Source: Streptomyces sp. PT12
Lineage (GTDB): Bacteria; Actinomycetota; Actinomycetes; Streptomycetales; Streptomycetaceae
Direction of reading: 5' to 3'
Assembly (NCBI RefSeq): GCF_003311645.1
Contig: NZ_QEST01000129.1
Location: forward strand, 124,001-188,000
Length of the DNA: 64,000 bases
The notes beneath the pieces are model-generated. The model worked only from the letters and a program-made list of their open reading frames with translations, searched no databases and was not told where the DNA came from. Within the stretch, counting starts at the first letter, position 1; every line of letters starts with the position of its first letter. Positions 8,941-15,696 of the stretch are shown here, piece by piece. The position numbers and the translations under genes are program-made.

Positions 8941-9236
8941 CGTCCGGCATCCCCCTCGGCCCCCCGGACGAACTCCCGGCTGCAGACACCGGACGAAGCC
9001 CGCCGCACGGAAACGCGCGCGAAGCCCGCCGCGCGAACGCCCAGGCAAGCCCGAGGCGCGGGTACCGGACAACTCCGGGAGGGGCCGCCCGGGCGAAGCC
9101 CGGAACGGGGACCGGGCGAAGCCCGGACAGGAAGGCCGGGGAAGCCCGGGGCCGGGGAGGGGAAGGAGCACCGGGCTTAAGCGGGCTGGAAACGCCCGGC
9201 AAGGGCTTAAGCGGGCTGGAAACGCCCGGCAAGGGC
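8941..9236. repeat. Repeat-rich scar between kinase remnant and LacI gene
   Basis: About 300 bases without a credible gene. The stretch 8941-9172 contains many copies of a GAAGCCCGG-like word. From 9173 there are two exact 30-bp tandem copies (9173-9202 and 9203-9232) and a 5-base start of a third. Each copy contains a CGGGC / GCCCG hairpin with a 7-base loop. Because they begin at the LacI stop codon, they could end its transcript. The block occupies the place where the rest of the two-component locus would be expected. Confidence 0.75.
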
Positions 9237-10256
9237 TCAGCAACCGCACGAACGCCTGATGCGCAGGGCCGCGGGGAACTGGCGCAGGCGGTCGGACGGG
9301 CCGTTCCCGCCGTTCTCCGAGTCGCCTATCGCCAGGTCGACCGCCGCGCGGGCCATCGCCTCGCGGTCCGAGCCGACGGTGGTGAGCGGCGGGTCGGTCA
9401 GGCCCGCCTCCTTGACGTCGTCGAAGCCCGCGACGGCCAGCTCGCCCGGCACATCGATCCGCAGCTCGCGCGCGGCCCGCAGCACGCCGATCGCCTGGTC
9501 GTCCGTCGCGCACATGATCGCGGGCGGCCGTTCGGGCCCCGCCAGCAGCTCGAGCGCGACCTTGTAAGCGTCGTAACGGTTGTACGGGGCCTTGAACAGC
9601 CGCCCCTCGGTGGGGAGTCCCGCCTCGGCCATCGCCTGGCGCCAGCCGGTGACGTGGTCGGTGACCGGGTCGCCCGACTCGGGCGTCGAGTCCACCCCGC
9701 CCAGGCACGCGACATACGCGTGGCCGTGGCCGAGCAGGTGCGCGGTGACGCGCTGCGCGCCCCCGATGTCGTCGAGCACGACTGCCACGTCGTCGATCGC
9801 GTCGGGCCGCCGGTGCAGCAGCACCACGCGGGCGTCCCACGCGTCGATCTCGGTCGCCGCGTGCTCGCTCGGGCCCTGGCTGATCAGGATCAGCCCCGAG
9901 ACCCGCATCCCCAGGAACGCCCGCAGGTAGTGGACCTCGCGCTCGTCGGCGTAGTCGGAGTTCCCGACGAGGACCATCTTGCCGCGCTCGGCCGCCGCCT
10001 GCTCGACGGCGTGTGCCATCTCCGCGAAGAACGGCTGGCGCGCGTCCGGCACGATCAGACCTATGAGGTCCGTGCGTTGCGACGCCATCGCCTGCGCGAC
10101 GCGGTCGGGCCGGTACCCCAGCTCCTTGATGGCGTTGAGCACCCGCTCGCGCGTGCCCGCGGCCACCGGTCGGGGGCCGTTGTTGATGACATAGCTGACG
10201 ACGGCGGTCGACGTTCCCGCCAGTCGCGCCACATCGTCCCGCGTCACCTTGGCCAC
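9237..10256 (-). CDS. LacI-family transcriptional regulator
   Basis: 339 residues: an N-terminal LacI helix-turn-helix ([20 protein letters not shown], hinge [15 protein letters not shown]) and a periplasmic-binding-protein-like effector domain. It belongs to a group kept next to glnR in Streptomyces; the ligand is not known to me. GTG 10256 is chosen because homologues begin with [13 protein letters not shown]. No ribosome binding site precedes it; a 17-bp palindrome (10258-10274) lies where one would be. The transcript is therefore probably leaderless and self-controlled. The upstream neighbour on the same strand is glnR. Confidence 0.95.
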   Translation of the reverse strand: MAKVTRDDVARLAGTSTAVVSYVINNGPRPVAAGTRERVLNAIKELGYRPDRVAQAMASQRTDLIGLIVPDARQPFFAEMAHAVEQAAAERGKMVLVGNSDYADEREVHYLRAFLGMRVSGLILISQGPSEHAATEIDAWDARVVLLHRRPDAIDDVAVVLDDIGGAQRVTAHLLGHGHAYVACLGGVDSTPESGDPVTDHVTGWRQAMAEAGLPTEGRLFKAPYNRYDAYKVALELLAGPERPPAIMCATDDQAIGVLRAARELRIDVPGELAVAGFDDVKEAGLTDPPLTTVGSDREAMARAAVDLAIGDSENGGNGPSDRLRQFPAALRIRRSCGC

Positions 10257-10257
10257 G

Positions 10258-10274
10258 GCGCGTAGTCTACGCGC
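10258..10274. promoter_or_regulatory. Palindromic operator abutting the LacI-gene start
   Basis: GCGCGTAG, one central T, then CTACGCGC: perfect 8-bp arms, two bases upstream of the GTG start. The position and symmetry suggest an autoregulatory site for the LacI protein. Known LacI sites usually have an even centre, so this is an inference from position. Confidence 0.5.
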
Positions 10275-10390
10275 GCAACCGGCTCCCCCGATACGGGGTG
10301 AACGTCCGGGATACGGGAATGAACGTCTCACCCCCGGGCGCGGGCTCGGGCGCGGGCTCGCGGGCCCGCGCCCGGTGCCGACGCCCAGGC

Positions 10391-11146
10391 TCAGGCGCGG
10401 CGGGCCGCGGCCTCCTTGACGACCTGCTCGGCCTCGCGCGTGATCGCGCGCGCCTGGTGGTCCTCGGCCTTCTCCTTCTCGGGCACCACGAAGCGGTAAC
10501 CGACGTTCCGCACCGTGCCGATGAGCGACTCGTGCTCGGGCCCGAGCTTGGCGCGCAGCCGACGGACGTGCACGTCCACGGTGCGGGTGCCGCCGAAGTA
10601 GTCGTAGCCCCACACCTCCTGGAGCAGCTGGGCGCGGGTGAAGACCCGACCCGGGTGCTGCGCCAGGTACTTGAGCAGCTCGAACTCCTTGAACGTCAGG
10701 TCGAGCACGCGGCCCTTGAGCTTGGCGCTGTACGTCGCCTCGTCCACGGAGAGATCGCCGTTGCGGATCTCCATCGGGCTGTCGTCGGCGGACAGTTGCT
10801 GGCGCCCGGTGGCCAGCCGCAGCCTGGCCTCCACCTCGGCGGGACCCGCGGTGTCGAGCACCACGTCGTCCACGCCCCAGTCGGCGGTGACGGCGGCGAG
10901 GCCGCCCTCGGTCACGATCAGCACGAGCGGGCAGCCGGGACCCGTGGAGCGGAGCAGCTGGCAGAGCGAACGCACCTGTGGAAGGTCCTTGCGGCCGTCG
11001 ATGAGGATGACGTCCGCGCTCGGCGCGTCCACCAGCGCGGGGCCCTCGGCGGGAGCCACCCGCACGTTGTGCAGGAGCAGCTCAAGCGCGGGGAGCACCT
11101 GGGACGACGGCTGAAGGGCGTTGGTCAGGAGAAGCAGCGAGCTCAT
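10391..11146 (-). CDS. glnR: Nitrogen response regulator GlnR
   Basis: 251-residue OmpR-family orphan response regulator controlling nitrogen assimilation genes (glnA, glnII, amtB, nir and others). The receiver begins [20 protein letters not shown] as in other Streptomyces GlnR proteins, and includes [20 protein letters not shown]. It is an atypical receiver not expected to be controlled by classical phosphotransfer. The winged helix is nearly invariant: [43 protein letters not shown] 11146 follows a GAAGGAA element. A -10-like TATGCT lies on the minus strand near 11260, and a PHO-like repeat at 11273-11305. The C-terminal tail is shorter and less acidic than the one I remember from S. coelicolor. 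Confidence 0.97.
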   Translation of the reverse strand: MSSLLLLTNALQPSSQVLPALELLLHNVRVAPAEGPALVDAPSADVILIDGRKDLPQVRSLCQLLRSTGPGCPLVLIVTEGGLAAVTADWGVDDVVLDTAGPAEVEARLRLATGRQQLSADDSPMEIRNGDLSVDEATYSAKLKGRVLDLTFKEFELLKYLAQHPGRVFTRAQLLQEVWGYDYFGGTRTVDVHVRRLRAKLGPEHESLIGTVRNVGYRFVVPEKEKAEDHQARAITREAEQVVKEAAARRA

Positions 11147-11272
11147 CAGGGGGCGTTCCTTCCTCAGTCCTGGCGAGGGGACGATTCGAGCGGCTCTGCC
11201 CAGAAAGCGCGAAAGGACCCGGCGCGGCAACAGTGCCCGGATCCTTACATCGCCAGCAGCATAGCCGAAACA

Positions 11273-11305
11273 ATTCACCTGGCGCAGGGGCGCGGGTCAC
11301 ACTTC
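11273..11305 (+). promoter_or_regulatory. PHO-box-like repeat in the glnR upstream region
   Basis: Units ATTCACCTGGC, GCAGGGGCGCG and GGTCACACTTC follow at 11-base steps. The outer two resemble the PhoP direct-repeat unit; the middle one does not. It overlaps the region upstream of the likely glnR promoter. PhoP binding to the glnR promoter is known from S. coelicolor, which is the reason for listing a weak match. Confidence 0.35.
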
Positions 11306-11359
11306 TGTCTCCGCGGGGGCCATGATGGGGGCGGCAGGACCGGGAGGAGAGGCGGGCGG

Positions 11360-11626
11360 ATGGCGAGGGGCACGATCCGTTACTGGGCGGCGGCGAAGGC
11401 CGCGGCGGGGACGGCGGAGGAGGCGTACGAGGCCACCACGCTGGCCGCCGCGCTGAGCGAGGCGCGGAACAGGCACGCGGACAGCCCGGAGTTCGAACGG
11501 GTGCTGGTGCGCTGCTCGTTCCTGGTCAACGGGCAGCAGGTCGGCAAGCGCGGCCATGACGCGGTGACGCTCCCCGAGGGCGGCACGGTCGAGGTGCTGC
11601 CGCCGTTCGCGGGAGGTGCCGCGTGA
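11360..11626 (+). CDS. MoaD/ThiS-family sulfur-carrier-like protein
   Basis: 88-residue ubiquitin-fold protein of the MoaD/ThiS family. Visible landmarks are IRYWAAAKAAAG at the start, SFLVNGQQV in the middle, and the C-terminal stretch TVEVLPPFAGG. In this family the terminal Gly-Gly is adenylated and turned into a thiocarboxylate for molybdopterin or thiamine synthesis. Here two alanines follow the GG, so the carboxyl end is not the usual diglycine. Either trimming is needed or the protein is not a classical sulfur donor. ATG 11360 follows a GGAGGAGAGG element. The next gene overlaps its stop (GTGA). Confidence 0.85.
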   Translation: MARGTIRYWAAAKAAAGTAEEAYEATTLAAALSEARNRHADSPEFERVLVRCSFLVNGQQVGKRGHDAVTLPEGGTVEVLPPFAGGAA

Positions 11627-12405
11627 GCGCCGCGCCCGCCGCCGCGCCACCGGGGCCGCGGCACCGCGCGCGCTCGCCGATCATCCCGCCGGGGATCAAG
11701 CCCGCCGCGCTGACCGCGGCGCTGGCCGCGCTGCTCGCCGTCGGCGCCTCGGTGGGCCAGCTCGCCGCGCTGCCCGCGGTCGTGGTGCTCCAGGCGGTGA
11801 CGGCCGCGGGCTGGTTCAGGCTGAACGGGATGTGGCCAGCGCGGCAGGGCATCGCGCTCGCGTTCGCTGGCGGGCTCGCGGCGGACGCCGCCGTGGTGCT
11901 CGCCGATCCCGAAGGGGCGCCCGAGGCGGTGCTCGGGGTGCTCGGGGTGTGGTTCGTGCTGGTGCTGGTGCTCCAGCTGCGCCACCGCGGCTCGCCCGAC
12001 GAGCGCCTTGACGCGCTGACGGCCACGGCCGCCGCCACGCTGCTGACCCTCGCCGCCGCGGGGCACCTGGCCGCGGTGGACGTCTCGGGCGCCGCGGTGG
12101 CGGTGACGGCGTGCGGGGTCGGCGTCGCCGCGCTGGGCCGCGGGGTGCCAGGGCCCGGGGTGGTCTCGCTCGCGCTCGCGCTGCTGCTGGCCGCGGGGGT
12201 CGGCCTGGTGGCGGGCGACCGCGTGCACGGCATGGGCTCGGACGGGCTCGCCCTGGCGCTTGCGGGCGGGGTCTGCGCGCTGATCGGGCTGCGGGTGGCC
12301 AGCTATGACTTCCCTTCCCGCTTCGTGCACTTCACCGCGGGGGTCGCCCTGCCCCTGACCGCCGCGGCGCCCGCCGTGTACCCGCTGGCGCGCACGCTGT
12401 TCTGA
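11623..12405 (+). CDS. Polytopic membrane protein of unknown function
   Basis: 260 residues with about eight hydrophobic segments (for example LTAALAALLAVGASVGQLAA, VLGVWFVLVLVLQL, VVSLALALLLAAGVGLVAG) and no recognisable catalytic motif. GTG 11623 overlaps the stop of the MoaD-like gene, so the two are translated together. Proteins of this kind sit at this place next to glnR in other Streptomyces, as I remember. The link to sulfur or cofactor metabolism is only by neighbourhood. Confidence 0.75.
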   Translation: MSAAPAAAPPGPRHRARSPIIPPGIKPAALTAALAALLAVGASVGQLAALPAVVVLQAVTAAGWFRLNGMWPARQGIALAFAGGLAADAAVVLADPEGAPEAVLGVLGVWFVLVLVLQLRHRGSPDERLDALTATAAATLLTLAAAGHLAAVDVSGAAVAVTACGVGVAALGRGVPGPGVVSLALALLLAAGVGLVAGDRVHGMGSDGLALALAGGVCALIGLRVASYDFPSRFVHFTAGVALPLTAAAPAVYPLARTLF

Positions 12406-12560
12406 CCGCGGGCGTGAGCCCGGGCGTGAACCGGCCCCGTGCACCCCGTGTGACCCCTCTGTAACGGCCCTGCTGCAAGCGCGCCCCCGACGGGCTGCGG
12501 TGCCGCACAGCGGGTTACGCTCGCGACGCTTTTCTTGACCACACAGGGGGAACACACCCG

Positions 12561-13280
12561 ATGCGCGCACTGCGAATAAGCCTGATCGTCGTCGGCGTCC
12601 TGCTGCTTCTCGGCATCGCCGCCGACCGGGTCGCCGTGTGGGTGGCGCAGAACGAAGTGGCGTCGCGGGCGCGCACCACGCTCGACCTCTCCTCCGAGCC
12701 CGATGTCACGATCCAGGGCTTCCCGTTCCTCACGCAGGTGTTCAACACCCGCCTCGACCACGTCGACCTGGGCCTCGACTCCTACGAGGCGTCCGTGGAC
12801 GACCAGACGCTGACCGTGGAGGACCTGGAGGTCGAGCTGCGGAACGTCGAGGTGTCGGGCGACTTCTCGGGCGCGACCGCCGAGACGGCCGAGGGCGGGG
12901 GCGTGGTCTCGTACGAGGAGCTGAGCCGGGCCTACGGGGAGCTGCTCGCGGTCGCGGGGAACGGCTTCGCGGTGGAGTTCGGGTACGCGGGCGAAGGGCG
13001 GCTGCTGCTAACGCTCCAGGCGAGCGTCATGGGCCAGCACGTCGACGTGGGCGAGGCCCCGGGCGACATCGTGCTCGAGGACGGCGTGGTCACGCTGAGC
13101 GTCGACGAGGCGGACATCCCGGACACCGGCCGCCCCGAGCTCCAGGAGGCGGTCCAGGAGCAGCTCGACCAGGAGCGCACCATCAGCGGCCTGCCCGACG
13201 GGCTCGAGCTCGACTCGCTGACCCCGACCGAGGAAGGGCTCGCGCTGACGATCTCGGGGAGCCAGGTCTCGGTCGGCTGA
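12561..13280 (+). CDS. DUF2993 / LmeA-like envelope protein
   Basis: 239 residues: an N-terminal signal anchor (RISLIVVGVLLLLGIAAD) and a secreted DUF2993 domain (RVAVWVAQNEVASRART, then VTIQGFPFLTQV). The family includes mycobacterial LmeA, which binds phospholipid and supports lipomannan elongation; Streptomyces members are not characterised. The leader contains GGGGGA 9 bases before ATG 12561. The 155-base stretch before the gene has TTACGCT-like promoter words but no clear operator. Confidence 0.85.
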   Translation: MRALRISLIVVGVLLLLGIAADRVAVWVAQNEVASRARTTLDLSSEPDVTIQGFPFLTQVFNTRLDHVDLGLDSYEASVDDQTLTVEDLEVELRNVEVSGDFSGATAETAEGGGVVSYEELSRAYGELLAVAGNGFAVEFGYAGEGRLLLTLQASVMGQHVDVGEAPGDIVLEDGVVTLSVDEADIPDTGRPELQEAVQEQLDQERTISGLPDGLELDSLTPTEEGLALTISGSQVSVG

Positions 13281-13380
13281 CGGCCGCCCCGCACGGGCTC
13301 ATCTCGGATAACGGACGACAACGTCTCGCCATGCGGGCGACCGGTGACACGGGTGTGCCCATTTCCGTACGATCGCGCTC

Positions 13381-13482
13381 ATGATGCGACAGGCTGCGGG
13401 CACCCCGACCGGGGGACTCACGAAGCGGCGGGCGGTCGACCTGTGCCGCGTCGCCGCCATGCTCTGTCCCCGCGTCGGCTGA
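13381..13482 (+). CDS. Cysteine-type leader peptide ahead of the sulfurtransferase gene
   Basis: A 33-residue reading frame with the conserved core KRRAVDLCRVAAMLC. This V-D-L-C/R-R-V/L-A-x-x-x-C pattern is that of the short actinobacterial leader peptides found upstream of sulfur-metabolism genes. It has two cysteine codons, UGC and UGU, six codons apart near its end. A TACGAT -10-like box ends 8 bases before the ATG, so translation is probably leaderless. It precedes two hairpins and the thiosulfate sulfurtransferase gene, which suggests cysteine-dependent attenuation. Confidence 0.8.
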   Translation: MMRQAAGTPTGGLTKRRAVDLCRVAAMLCPRVG

Positions 13483-13498
13483 CGACCACGCCTCATCT

Positions 13499-13560
13499 TC
13501 CGCGCGCCGACGCGGCGCGCGCACTCTCCGCAAGGGAACGCCCACGCCTCCGGGCGTCCC
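13499..13560 (+). promoter_or_regulatory. Candidate attenuator hairpins downstream of the leader peptide
   Basis: Two stem-loops lie between the leader stop (13482) and the sulfurtransferase ATG (13594). The first is GCGCGCCG, loop ACG, CGGCGCGC. The second pairs GGGAACGCCC with GGGCGTCCC with one bulged base. Ribosome stalling at the leader cysteines could change which structure forms. No third competing strand was worked out by eye. Confidence 0.45.
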
Positions 13561-13593
13561 ACCACCCTGCCCGATCGCCGAAGGAGAACGAGT

Positions 13594-14433
13594 ATGAGCC
13601 GCAGTGACGTCCTGGTGGACGCCGACTGGGTCCAGGAGCACCTCGACGACGCCGGTGTCGTCATCGTGGAAGTCGACGAGGACACGAGCGCCTACGACAA
13701 GAACCACATCAAGAACGCCGTTCGCATCGACTGGAAGAAGGAGCTGCAGGACCCGGTCCGCCGCGACTTCGTCGACCAGGCGGGCTTCGAGGCGCTGCTC
13801 TCGGAGAAGGGCATCGGCAACGACGACACCGTCGTGCTGTACGGCGGCAACAACAACTGGTTCGCCGCCTACGCCTACTGGTACTTCAAGCTGTACGGCC
13901 ACCGCGATGTCCGCCTGCTCGACGGCGGCCGCAAGAAGTGGGAGCTCGACGCCCGCGAGCTGGTCGAGGAGGTGCCCACGCGCGCCGCCACGCAGTACAC
14001 GGCGCAGCCGCAGGACCTGTCGATCCGCGCGTTCCGCGACGAGGTCGTGGCCGCGATCGGCACCCAGAACCTGGTCGACGTGCGCTCCCCCGACGAGTTC
14101 AGCGGCAAGCTCCTGGCCCCGGCGCACCTGCCGCAGGAGCAGTCGCAGGTCGGCGGGCACATCCCGACCGCCCGCAACATCCCCTGGTCCAAGTCGGCCA
14201 ACGACGACGGGACGTTCCGTTCCGACGAGGAGCTGACCGAGCTGTACCAGGGCGAGGGCGTGGACCTGTCGAAGGACACCATCGCCTACTGCCGCATCGG
14301 CGAGCGCTCCGCGCACTCGTGGTTCGTGCTGCACGAGCTGCTCGGCGTGGACAACGTCAAGAACTACGACGGCTCGTGGACGGAGTACGGCTCCCTGGTG
14401 GGCGTGCCCGTCGAGACCGGCCCGGCCAAGTAG
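13594..14433 (+). CDS. Thiosulfate sulfurtransferase (CysA/SseA-type tandem rhodanese)
   Basis: 279 residues with two rhodanese domains; the second carries the catalytic Cys233 in AYCRIGERSAHSW. The first has a typical degenerate active site. The enzyme moves sulfane sulfur from thiosulfate to an acceptor and is probably part of sulfur assimilation or cyanide and redox handling. GAAGGAG precedes ATG 13594. It is followed by a DUF1416 (SseC-like) gene, the same pairing as cysA2-sseC2 in M. tuberculosis. Expression is probably controlled by the upstream cysteine leader peptide. Confidence 0.95.
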   Translation: MSRSDVLVDADWVQEHLDDAGVVIVEVDEDTSAYDKNHIKNAVRIDWKKELQDPVRRDFVDQAGFEALLSEKGIGNDDTVVLYGGNNNWFAAYAYWYFKLYGHRDVRLLDGGRKKWELDARELVEEVPTRAATQYTAQPQDLSIRAFRDEVVAAIGTQNLVDVRSPDEFSGKLLAPAHLPQEQSQVGGHIPTARNIPWSKSANDDGTFRSDEELTELYQGEGVDLSKDTIAYCRIGERSAHSWFVLHELLGVDNVKNYDGSWTEYGSLVGVPVETGPAK

Positions 14434-14442
14434 CCGCGGCCA

Positions 14443-14496
14443 CACCGGCCGACACAGGCACAACGGCCGACACAGGCACACCGGCCGACACAGGCC
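14443..14496. repeat. Three 18-bp tandem copies
   Basis: Units at 14443-14460, 14461-14478 and 14479-14496 share CGGCCGACACAGGCA with one or two substitutions each. They fill most of the gap between the sulfurtransferase and the DUF1416 gene, just before the AAGGAGAGG ribosome binding site of the latter. Confidence 0.9.
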
Positions 14497-14516
14497 ACGA
14501 AGGAGAGGAACGCGCC

Positions 14517-14804
14517 ATGTGCGGAGCGAAGCCGGGCGGTCCTGACGCCGCCTCGATCAAGCAGGGCGAGACGACGATCCAGGGCGAGGTGACCCGGGAC
14601 GGCGAGCCCGCCACGGGATACGTCCGACTGCTGAACAGCACCGGGGAGTTCACCGCCGAGGTGCCGACCTCGGCCACGGGGCAGTTCCGCTTCTACGCGG
14701 CCGAGGGCACCTGGACGGTGCGGGCCCTGGTGCCGGGCGCGACCGCCGACCGCACGGTCGTCGCGCGGCGCGGCGGGCTGACCGAGGTCACCATCGCCGT
14801 CTGA
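14517..14804 (+). CDS. DUF1416 protein (SseC-like)
   Basis: 95 residues, MCGAKPGGPDAASI at the start, followed by a beta-rich fold (GEVTRDGEPATGYVRLL, FRFYAAEGTWTVRAL) of the DUF1416 family. It accompanies CysA-type sulfurtransferases across actinobacteria, and the mycobacterial relative is SseC. Function is unknown; Cys2 right after the start is conserved and could act in sulfur transfer. ATG 14517 follows AAGGAGAGG. A strong terminator follows the gene. Confidence 0.9.
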   Translation: MCGAKPGGPDAASIKQGETTIQGEVTRDGEPATGYVRLLNSTGEFTAEVPTSATGQFRFYAAEGTWTVRALVPGATADRTVVARRGGLTEVTIAV

Positions 14805-14830
14805 ACGGCGCGGCGCCGGACACGCGTCGA

Positions 14831-14863
14831 GGGCCGTGCTCCCCGGGCAGGGGAGCACGGCCC
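14831..14863 (+). terminator. Terminator hairpin after the sulfurtransferase operon
   Basis: A perfect 14-bp stem (GGGCCGTGCTCCCC and its complement) with a 5-base loop GGGCA, 27 bases after the DUF1416 stop. It can also serve the converging DsrE gene. Confidence 0.85.
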
Positions 14864-14923
14864 GTTCGCTGGACCCCGTTGCGCGTGATGATGTCGTGAC
14901 AGGTGGTCGGTGCTCCGGTCGGT

Positions 14924-15286
14924 TCAGTAGACGAGCGCCTGTACGCCGTCGGGCATGATCTCGCTCACGAATACCTGGGCCCCGGCGATGCGCACGCCGT
15001 CGATGACGTCCTCCTCCTCGATCCCCCGCCGGGCGGCACACTGCGTGCACAGCGTGATCTGCCCCCCGGTCATGATTCCGTCGATCAGGTCGGGCAGCGG
15101 TGCCGCGTGCGGCAGCTGGAACTCGGCGGCCCTCCCCGGGAGCGCGAACCACGCGGACTCCCCGGTGAGCCAGAGTGAGACCTCCACGCCACTGGCGACG
15201 GCGACGGCCGCCACCGTGAACGCCTGCGAGCACCTCTCGGGGGCGTCGGCCCCCGCCGTGACCTTGATGACAAGCTTGTGGGACAT
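14924..15286 (-). CDS. DsrE-family protein
   Basis: 120 residues of the DsrE/DsrF-like sulfur-relay fold: KLVIKVTAGADAPERCSQAF at the start, LWLTGESAWFALPGR in the middle, and LCTQCAARRGI towards the end, where the cysteine of the family active site is expected. Such proteins carry sulfur or act in thiol redox chemistry. No ribosome binding site precedes ATG 15286; TACGGT seven bases upstream suggests a leaderless mRNA. A 27-residue zinc-ribbon gene lies 30 bases upstream on the same strand. Confidence 0.85.
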   Translation of the reverse strand: MSHKLVIKVTAGADAPERCSQAFTVAAVAVASGVEVSLWLTGESAWFALPGRAAEFQLPHAAPLPDLIDGIMTGGQITLCTQCAARRGIEEEDVIDGVRIAGAQVFVSEIMPDGVQALVY

Positions 15287-15316
15287 GGCACAACCGTAGT
15301 CAACGGGGCAACGCTG

Positions 15317-15400
15317 CTACCGCGTCGTGCCGCAGGTGCCGCAGACCCAGTCGCCTCGCGGGCCCTGGTGCATCATCCCACCACAGTTCGGACAACTCAT
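15317..15400 (-). CDS. 27-residue zinc-ribbon microprotein
   Basis: A very short frame: MSCPNCGGMMHQGPRGDWVC, then GTCGTTR. Two CxxC pairs (C3/C6 and C20/C23) separated by 13 residues make a minimal zinc ribbon or knuckle. AAAGGG precedes ATG 15400 at 7-10 bases, a usable ribosome binding site. It is followed by the DsrE gene after 30 bases. The clean Cys pairing and the ribosome binding site argue against a chance frame. The role is unknown. Confidence 0.7.
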   Translation of the reverse strand: MSCPNCGGMMHQGPRGDWVCGTCGTTR

Positions 15401-15593
15401 GATCACACCCTTTCCACGCGCTTAGACGCATCCTGGCCCAAACGCGTTCAGTCGCAGTGATCACAAAACGGTCAAGGCCGCCCGGAAGCCCCGCCTCCGG
15501 ACGTCCCCCTCAGTCAGATGCCCGCAATGCCGAGGACTAGACTCGGCCGGGTCCGATTTCACATCTCAAGCGGTCTCCGGGAGGAGCAACACT

Positions 15594-15695
15594 GTGCTCG
15601 AAGCGTTCTTCATCACCTTGATGGCGCTGGTCGTCCTGGGCAGCGGCGCCTTTGCCGCGCTGGTCGTGATGAAGCTCTACCAGGGGCAGCGCTGA
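15594..15695 (+). CDS. 33-residue single-span membrane microprotein
   Basis: GTG 15594 opens a 33-residue peptide: LEAFFITLMALVVLGSGAF, continuing hydrophobic, then VMKLYQGQR. One membrane helix is followed by a basic tail. GGAGGAG lies 7 bases upstream, and the stop is only one base before the ATG of the nitrobindin-like gene, so the two form an operon. A -10-like TAGACT lies near 15537. Function unknown; it may anchor or recruit a partner at the membrane. Confidence 0.75.
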   Translation: MLEAFFITLMALVVLGSGAFAALVVMKLYQGQR

Positions 15696-15696
15696 G

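Noticed and set aside
10290-10326. Direct repeat GATACGGG(G/A)..TGAACGTC upstream of the LacI gene, which reads like two PHO units on the minus strand
   Set aside because: The two GTTCA-type words are 21 and not 22 bases apart, and no third unit supports a PhoP site. Kept only as an unexplained short repeat.
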